This document shows positions 59,707 through 64,000 of a DNA stretch of 64,000 nt, piece by piece. Every line of letters begins with the position of its first letter. Position 1 is the first letter of the stretch. The DNA is taken from positions 179,224 to 243,223 of the forward strand of contig JAJZUW010000001.1 of the NCBI GenBank assembly GCA_021845925.1, in the 5' to 3' direction. The notes below the pieces were generated by a model, which had not been told where the DNA came from, searched no databases, and saw only the letters and a list, made by a program, of their open reading frames with translations. The position numbers were made by a program, and so were the translations under genes. This DNA is from Pseudomonadota bacterium. Lineage in GTDB: Bacteria > Pseudomonadota > Gammaproteobacteria > Burkholderiales > Sulfuriferulaceae.

Positions 59707-60897
59707 ATGGCAAAAGGCAAGTTTGAACGGACGAAGCCGCACGTGAACGTGGGGACGATCGGCCACGTTGATCACGGCAAGACCACGTTGACCGCGGCGA
59801 TCACCACGATTCTGTCGAAGAAGTTTGGTGGCGAAGCGAAGAACTATGCGGATATTGACTCGGCGCCGGAAGAGAAGGCACGCGGTATCACGATCAACAC
59901 TGCGCACGTGGAGTATGAGACGGAGAAGCGTCACTACGCTCACGTGGATTGCCCGGGTCACGCTGACTACGTGAAGAACATGATTACCGGCGCTGCGCAG
60001 ATGGACGGAGCGATTCTGGTGGTTTCGGCGGCTGACGGCCCGATGCCGCAGACGCGCGAGCACATTCTGCTGGCACGCCAGGTTGGTGTTCCGTACATCA
60101 TTGTGTACATGAACAAGGCCGACATGGTTGACGATGCGGAACTGCTGGAACTGGTGGAGATGGAAGTCCGCGAGTTGCTGTCGAAGTATGATTTCCCTGG
60201 CGACGATACCCCGATTGTGATTGGTTCGGCGCTGAAGGCGCTGGAAGGTGACCAGTCCGAGATTGGCGAGCCGTCGATCTACCGTCTGGCTGATGCACTG
60301 GACAGCTACATTCCGGATCCGGAGCGTGCGATTGACGGCGCATTCCTGATGCCTGTGGAAGACGTGTTCTCGATTTCGGGTCGCGGTACTGTGGTGACTG
60401 GTCGTGTGGAACGCGGCATCATCAAGGTTGGCGAGGAAGTTGAGATTGTGGGTATCCGCCCGACGGTGAAGACGACCTGCACCGGTGTGGAGATGTTCCG
60501 CAAGCTGCTGGATCAGGGACAGGCTGGCGACAACGTTGGCGTGCTGCTGCGTGGTACCAAGCGTGAAGACGTGGAGCGTGGCCAGGTTCTGTCCAAGCCG
60601 GGTTCGATCAAGCCGCATACCCGTTTCAGCGCCGAGATTTACGTGCTGAGCAAGGATGAAGGCGGTCGTCATACGCCGTTCTTCAACGGCTATCGTCCAC
60701 AGTTCTACTTCCGCACGACGGACGTGACTGGTGCGGTTGAGCTGCCGGCAGGTGTCGAGATGGTGATGCCTGGCGACAACGTGTCGGTGAATGTGGCGCT
60801 GATTGCGCCGGTGGCCATGGAAGAAGGTCTGCGCTTCGCGATTCGCGAAGGTGGCCGTACCGTGGGTGCTGGTGTCGTCGCCAAGATCGCCGAATAA
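59707..60897 (+). CDS. tuf: Elongation factor Tu
   Basis: This GTPase delivers aminoacyl-tRNA to the ribosome. It is 396 residues. G1 is [12 protein letters not shown], switch I is [19 protein letters not shown]3 is [12 protein letters not shown], and NKAD and GSALKALEG follow. Codon use is notably biased to GC-ending and CTG/GTG codons compared with its neighbours, as expected for a highly expressed gene. A second tuf copy probably lies elsewhere (rpsL operon), outside this window. Confidence 0.99.
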   Translation: MAKGKFERTKPHVNVGTIGHVDHGKTTLTAAITTILSKKFGGEAKNYADIDSAPEEKARGITINTAHVEYETEKRHYAHVDCPGHADYVKNMITGAAQMDGAILVVSAADGPMPQTREHILLARQVGVPYIIVYMNKADMVDDAELLELVEMEVRELLSKYDFPGDDTPIVIGSALKALEGDQSEIGEPSIYRLADALDSYIPDPERAIDGAFLMPVEDVFSISGRGTVVTGRVERGIIKVGEEVEIVGIRPTVKTTCTGVEMFRKLLDQGQAGDNVGVLLRGTKREDVERGQVLSKPGSIKPHTRFSAEIYVLSKDEGGRHTPFFNGYRPQFYFRTTDVTGAVELPAGVEMVMPGDNVSVNVALIAPVAMEEGLRFAIREGGRTVGAGVVAKIAE

Positions 60898-61048
60898 ACC
60901 GGTCTGGTACACTGTCCGGCGTTGCGCGAAGGGTGCCGGATCTGGATGCACCTGCTGATATTGGCAGGTATGTGCGAAAAGATCTGGCTCGATGGCGGGC
61001 GCCATGTCATCATGGATGACTGTGCCGGACAGAATGCAGAAAGTTAAT

Positions 61049-61124
61049 AGGCCAGTAGCTCAATTGGCAGAGTATCGGTCTCCAAAACCGAGGGTTGGGG
61101 GTTCGAGGCCCTCCTGGCCTGCCA
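61049..61124 (+). tRNA. tRNA-Trp (anticodon CCA)
   Basis: This 76-nt tRNA has acceptor AGGCCAG / CTGGCCT, discriminator G and an encoded CCA. The anticodon arm is TCGGT / CTCCAAA / ACCGA with CCA at 61082-61084. It lies between tuf and secE, the conserved position. The 151-bp gap after tuf shows no strong terminator. Confidence 0.97.
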
Positions 61125-61176
61125 AATTTACCGGAGTGTGCGTGCCCCGCCTGATGGCGGGGCGCACGAATTTCAG

Positions 61177-61527
61177 ATGACCGATCAGATCAAATTGCTG
61201 GCCGCCGTGTTGCTGGTTGTGGCTGGCGTTGCCGGATTCTACCTGCTTGCGGACAGCTTGCTGGCCGTACGGGTGCTGGTGGTGCTGGCTGGTGTGGCAG
61301 GCGCAGGCTTTGTGGCGTGGAAAACAGCCCCCGGACAACAGTTTGAAGGATTTGCGCGTGACTCCGTCAAGGAAGCTCGCAAGGTGGTGTGGCCGACACG
61401 CAAGGAAACTTTGCAGACAACCGGCATTGTGTTTGCGTTTGTGGTCGTGATGGCGATCCTGATGTGGGTGGTGGATGCCAGCCTTCTGACTGCGGTGAAA
61501 TGGCTGATGGGGCGGAGTGATTCATGA
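61177..61527 (+). CDS. secE: Preprotein translocase subunit SecE
   Basis: This is an essential small subunit of SecYEG. It is 116 residues with three membrane helices, like E. coli SecE. The conserved amphipathic region is [20 protein letters not shown], followed by the last helix. The ATG at 61177 gives the usual N-terminus; the longer frame to 61138 lies just after tRNA-Trp and is improbable. It overlaps nusG by 4 bp. Confidence 0.95.
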   Translation: MTDQIKLLAAVLLVVAGVAGFYLLADSLLAVRVLVVLAGVAGAGFVAWKTAPGQQFEGFARDSVKEARKVVWPTRKETLQTTGIVFAFVVVMAILMWVVDASLLTAVKWLMGRSDS

Positions 61528-62057
61528 GCAAGCGTTGGTATGTGGTGCACGCGTACTCCGGCTTTGAGAAGACGGTACAGCGGACTTTGCTCGAACGTAT
61601 CGAGCGTTATGGCATGCAGGACAAGTTTGGTCAGATTCTGGTGCCGGTCGAAGAAGTCGTCGAAATGAAGGGCGGTCAGAAATCCATTTCGGAACGCAAG
61701 TTCTTTCCCGGCTATGTGCTGGTCGAAATGGACATGAACGACGAAACCTGGCATCTGATCAAGGATACGCCAAAAGTCACCGGATTTGTGGGGGGGACGG
61801 CCATGAAGCCGACTCCGATCAGTCCGAAGGAAGTGGATGCCATTCTTCACCAGATCCAGGAAGGTGTCGAAAAACCGCGGCCGAAGATCCTCTTTGAAGT
61901 GGGTGAGACGGTGCGTGTGATCGATGGCCCGTTCAATGATTTCAATGGCACAGTCGAAGAAGTCAACTACGACAAAAGCAAACTGCGTGTGTCCGTGCTC
62001 ATTTTTGGTCGTGCAACACCGGTCGAACTCGATTTCAGTCAGGTCGAAAAGACCTGA
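61524..62057 (+). CDS. nusG: Transcription termination/antitermination protein NusG
   Basis: It binds RNA polymerase, suppresses pausing and couples to Rho and S10. It is 177 residues. The NGN domain starts [20 protein letters not shown] and has the [11 protein letters not shown] strand. The KOW domain is [20 protein letters not shown]. The ATGA overlap with secE is the usual secE-nusG coupling. Two small hairpins follow: AGGTC/GACCT at 62041-62055, spanning the 3' end of the gene, and ACCGGCC/GGCCGGT at 62066-62082. Confidence 0.98.
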   Translation: MSKRWYVVHAYSGFEKTVQRTLLERIERYGMQDKFGQILVPVEEVVEMKGGQKSISERKFFPGYVLVEMDMNDETWHLIKDTPKVTGFVGGTAMKPTPISPKEVDAILHQIQEGVEKPRPKILFEVGETVRVIDGPFNDFNGTVEEVNYDKSKLRVSVLIFGRATPVELDFSQVEKT

Positions 62058-62170
62058 TGGCAATAACCGGCCTCTGGCCGGTACGGAAGCAGGCCGAAAG
62101 GTTTGCTGTGTCAACGGGGAGGTACAGCCAGTGATGCGTACCGTTCGTACCCACAACAGGAGCATGCAAA

Positions 62171-62602
62171 GTGGCAAAGAAAATTGTCGGCTACATCAAG
62201 CTGCAAGTGCCGGCCGGGAAAGCAAATCCCAGCCCGCCTATTGGTCCCGCTCTCGGTCAGCGCGGCCTCAACATCATGGAGTTCTGCAAGGCATTCAATG
62301 CCCAGACCCAGGGTATGGAACCTGGTCTGCCATTGCCGGTGGTCATCACTGCCTATGCTGACAAGAGCTTCACATTCATTCTCAAGACCCCGCCTGCAAC
62401 CGTGCTGATCAAGAAGGCAGCTGGCGTGCAGAAGGGCAGCCAGCGTCCGCATACGGACAAGGTTGGCAAGCTGACCCGCGCCCAGGCCGAAGAAATTGCC
62501 AAGGCCAAAATGCCGGATCTCACCGCAGCTGACATGGATGCTGCCGTCAAGACCATTGCCGGAAGCGCTCGCAGCATGGGCATTGAAGTGGAGGGTGCAT
62601 AA
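62171..62602 (+). CDS. rplK: 50S ribosomal protein L11
   Basis: This L11 stalk-base protein is needed for RelA activation. It is 143 residues. It begins [20 protein letters not shown] and carries [20 protein letters not shown], the family signature. The start is a GTG at 62171 with AGGAG upstream. It is immediately followed by rplA with no gap. Confidence 0.98.
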   Translation: MAKKIVGYIKLQVPAGKANPSPPIGPALGQRGLNIMEFCKAFNAQTQGMEPGLPLPVVITAYADKSFTFILKTPPATVLIKKAAGVQKGSQRPHTDKVGKLTRAQAEEIAKAKMPDLTAADMDAAVKTIAGSARSMGIEVEGA

Positions 62603-63298
62603 ATGGCTTTCATTTCCAAACGCCAGAAGGCGCTGCGCGAAAAAATCGACCGCATGAAACAGTATCCGGTGAATGAGGCGCTGGCGCTGATCAAGGAAAC
62701 TGCCAACGCCAAATTCGATGAATCCGTTGATCTGGCCGTCAATCTGGGTATCGATGCACGTAAATCCGACCAGCTCGTGCGTGGTTCCGTGGTGCTGCCG
62801 CGCGGTACCGGCAAGACGGTTCGCGTTGCCGTGTTCGCCCAGGGTGATGGCGCCAAGGCTGCCAAAGACGCCGGTGCCGATATCGTCGGTTTCGATGATC
62901 TCGCGGCCGAAATCAAGGCTGGCAAGATGGATTTTGACGTGGTGATCGCCAGTCCGGATGCCATGCGCGTGGTCGGTCAGCTGGGCCAGATTCTCGGTCC
63001 GCGTGGTCTGATGCCAAACCCGAAGGTTGGCACGGTGACGCCTGATGTTGCCGGTGCGGTGCGCAATGCCAAGGCAGGTCAGGTTCAGTACCGGACCGAC
63101 AAGGGTGGTATCGTGCAATGCAGCATTGGTCGTGCCTCTTTCGATGTCGAAGCGCTGCGCGAAAACATGGCTGCCCTGATTGATGCACTCAACAAGGCAC
63201 GTCCTGCAGCAGCCAAGGGCGTGTACATGAAGAAGATTTCCGTATCCAGCACCATGGGTGTTGGCGTGCGGGTGGATGCGACAACCATCGCATCGTGA
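62603..63298 (+). CDS. rplA: 50S ribosomal protein L1
   Basis: This L1 stalk protein also represses its own operon in E. coli. It is 231 residues. Motifs include [20 protein letters not shown] and the signature [20 protein letters not shown]. It ends before a 267-bp structured leader of rplJ. Confidence 0.98.
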   Translation: MAFISKRQKALREKIDRMKQYPVNEALALIKETANAKFDESVDLAVNLGIDARKSDQLVRGSVVLPRGTGKTVRVAVFAQGDGAKAAKDAGADIVGFDDLAAEIKAGKMDFDVVIASPDAMRVVGQLGQILGPRGLMPNPKVGTVTPDVAGAVRNAKAGQVQYRTDKGGIVQCSIGRASFDVEALRENMAALIDALNKARPAAAKGVYMKKISVSSTMGVGVRVDATTIAS

Positions 63299-63565
63299 TA
63301 TTCGGCAACCGGCTGGCTGACAGCCGGTTGCTGCCGTCGCAAGACGGTTGAAGACTTTGGGCTGCCGGAATCGTTCCGGCAGGTTGTCAAAGACCGTTGG
63401 GGTCGCCCGCGATTTAATCCGGAATGCAGCTGGTTCTGGCCCAACGTAGATGACGTATCCCGAAACAGGACGAAGCTGAGTTGTACAAAGGTCACTCCTG
63501 AAGTAAGGTCGTCGATTTTCATGCTTTCTCCGGAAAGCGTGGAGTTCAAGTGAGGAGATAAGACC
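63299..63565 (+). promoter_or_regulatory. rplJ (L10) leader region with conserved-type hairpins
   Basis: This untranslated region separates rplA from rplJ, where Proteobacteria keep the L10 autoregulatory leader and often an extra promoter. Visible structures are CAACCGGCT / AGCCGGTTG (63306-63330, 9-bp stem) and CTGCCGGAA / TTCCGGCAG (63362-63382, 9-bp stem, loop TCG). Neither is followed by a T run. The first could attenuate L1 expression; the later part probably forms the L10-L12 binding site, but I cannot fold it by eye. Confidence 0.6.
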
Positions 63566-64000
63566 TTGAGTCTGAATCTGGTTGAAAAACAGGCAGTTGT
63601 CGCTGAGTTGAGCGAACGTCTGGTCGATGCACAAGCCATCGTCGTCGCAGAATACCGCGGCATGGGGGTTGTGGACATGACTGGTCTGCGCGCCAAGGCT
63701 CGCGCCAATGGTGTCTACCTGCGCGTGCTTAAAAACACGCTGGTACGCCGCGCTGTCGCTGGGACATCGTTTGCCGGCCTGACCGAACAGCTTGTCGGTC
63801 CGCTGGTATACGGCATCTCGGCTGATCCAGTCGCTGCTGCCAAGGTGCTCTCCGAGTTCGCCAAAACCAATGACAAGCTGATCATCAAGGCTGGTGCGAT
63901 GCCCAATTTCGTCATGTCCGCCAAGGATGTGTCGAACCTGGCCAACATGCCAAGCCGCGAAGAACTGCTGGCGAAACTCATGGGTACCATGCAGGCCCCC
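63566..64000 (+). CDS. rplJ: 50S ribosomal protein L10 (partial, runs off the window)
   Basis: It is open for 145 codons to the window end. It begins [18 protein letters not shown] and has [20 protein letters not shown] and [12 protein letters not shown], the L10 core. It continues to [16 protein letters not shown], close to the C-terminal L12-binding helix, so only about 20-30 residues are missing. The start is a TTG at 63566 with GAGGAGA at 63552-63558. L10 anchors the L12 stalk and regulates the leader upstream. Confidence 0.95.
   Translation, partial: MSLNLVEKQAVVAELSERLVDAQAIVVAEYRGMGVVDMTGLRAKARANGVYLRVLKNTLVRRAVAGTSFAGLTEQLVGPLVYGISADPVAAAKVLSEFAKTNDKLIIKAGAMPNFVMSAKDVSNLANMPSREELLAKLMGTMQAP

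Overview
The window is a gene-dense, moderately GC-rich bacterial chromosome segment. Its gene orders are typical of Betaproteobacteria: rlmE-ftsH-folP-glmM next to a pst cluster; tpiA-secG-tRNA-Leu-nuoA..N; leuC-leuD-leuB-asd-fimV-truA-trpFBA-accD-folC-cvpA-purF; lolB-ispE-tRNA-Gln-prs-rplY-pth-ychF; and tRNA-Tyr/Gly/Thr-tuf-tRNA-Trp-secE-nusG-rplKAJ. FtsH and several other proteins look Neisseriales-like to me, but I cannot fix the order or genus from sequence alone. Almost everything is core housekeeping. There is no prophage, CRISPR array, intact insertion sequence, rRNA operon or replication origin.

Layout: 1-5020 (+) ends an upstream membrane-protein gene, then has rRNA methylation (rlmE), membrane proteolysis (ftsH), folate synthesis (folP) and cell-wall precursor synthesis (glmM). 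5052-8774 (-) is the high-affinity phosphate ABC transporter pstSCAB with a candidate Pho box. 9108-25397 (+) holds tpiA, secG, tRNA-Leu(GAG), all 14 complex I genes nuoA-N in canonical order and a small DUF2818 membrane protein. 25449-28005 (-) is a tightly coupled four-gene operon: a histidine-rich protein of unknown function, nth, a FIST-domain protein and DUF1841. 28307-32729 (+) is leucine synthesis with a tiny entericidin-like lipoprotein gene inside it, then asd. 32882-44930 (+) runs fimV, an EcfT/CbiQ-like membrane protein, truA, trpF-trpB-trpA, accD, folC, a SPOR-domain protein, cvpA and purF.

44931-48842 is the least ordinary stretch. It holds a MITE-like element with a 4-bp target duplication touching a lipoprotein stop codon, a PfkB-family kinase, two small exported proteins, and two copies of a composite palindromic element. 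One copy has a single internal unit. The other, just upstream of cca, has expanded into 18 tandem units of 25 or 22 bp. 48843-58044 (+) continues with cca, gmhB, plsC, a YgjP-like metallopeptidase, a TPR protein, lolB, ispE, tRNA-Gln, prs, rplY and pth. 58046-64000 (+) has ychF, four tRNAs, tuf, secE, nusG, rplK, rplA, an rplJ leader and the start of rplJ.

The genes mostly act in separate core processes. Coupling is shown by many ATGA-type overlaps: folP/glmM, nuoN/DUF2818, nth/FIST, fimV/EcfT-like, TPR/lolB and lolB/ispE. I did not find a convincing new multi-gene system. The best leads are the tandem array with its flanking palindromes, the MITE, and the conserved but uncharacterised genes around nth.
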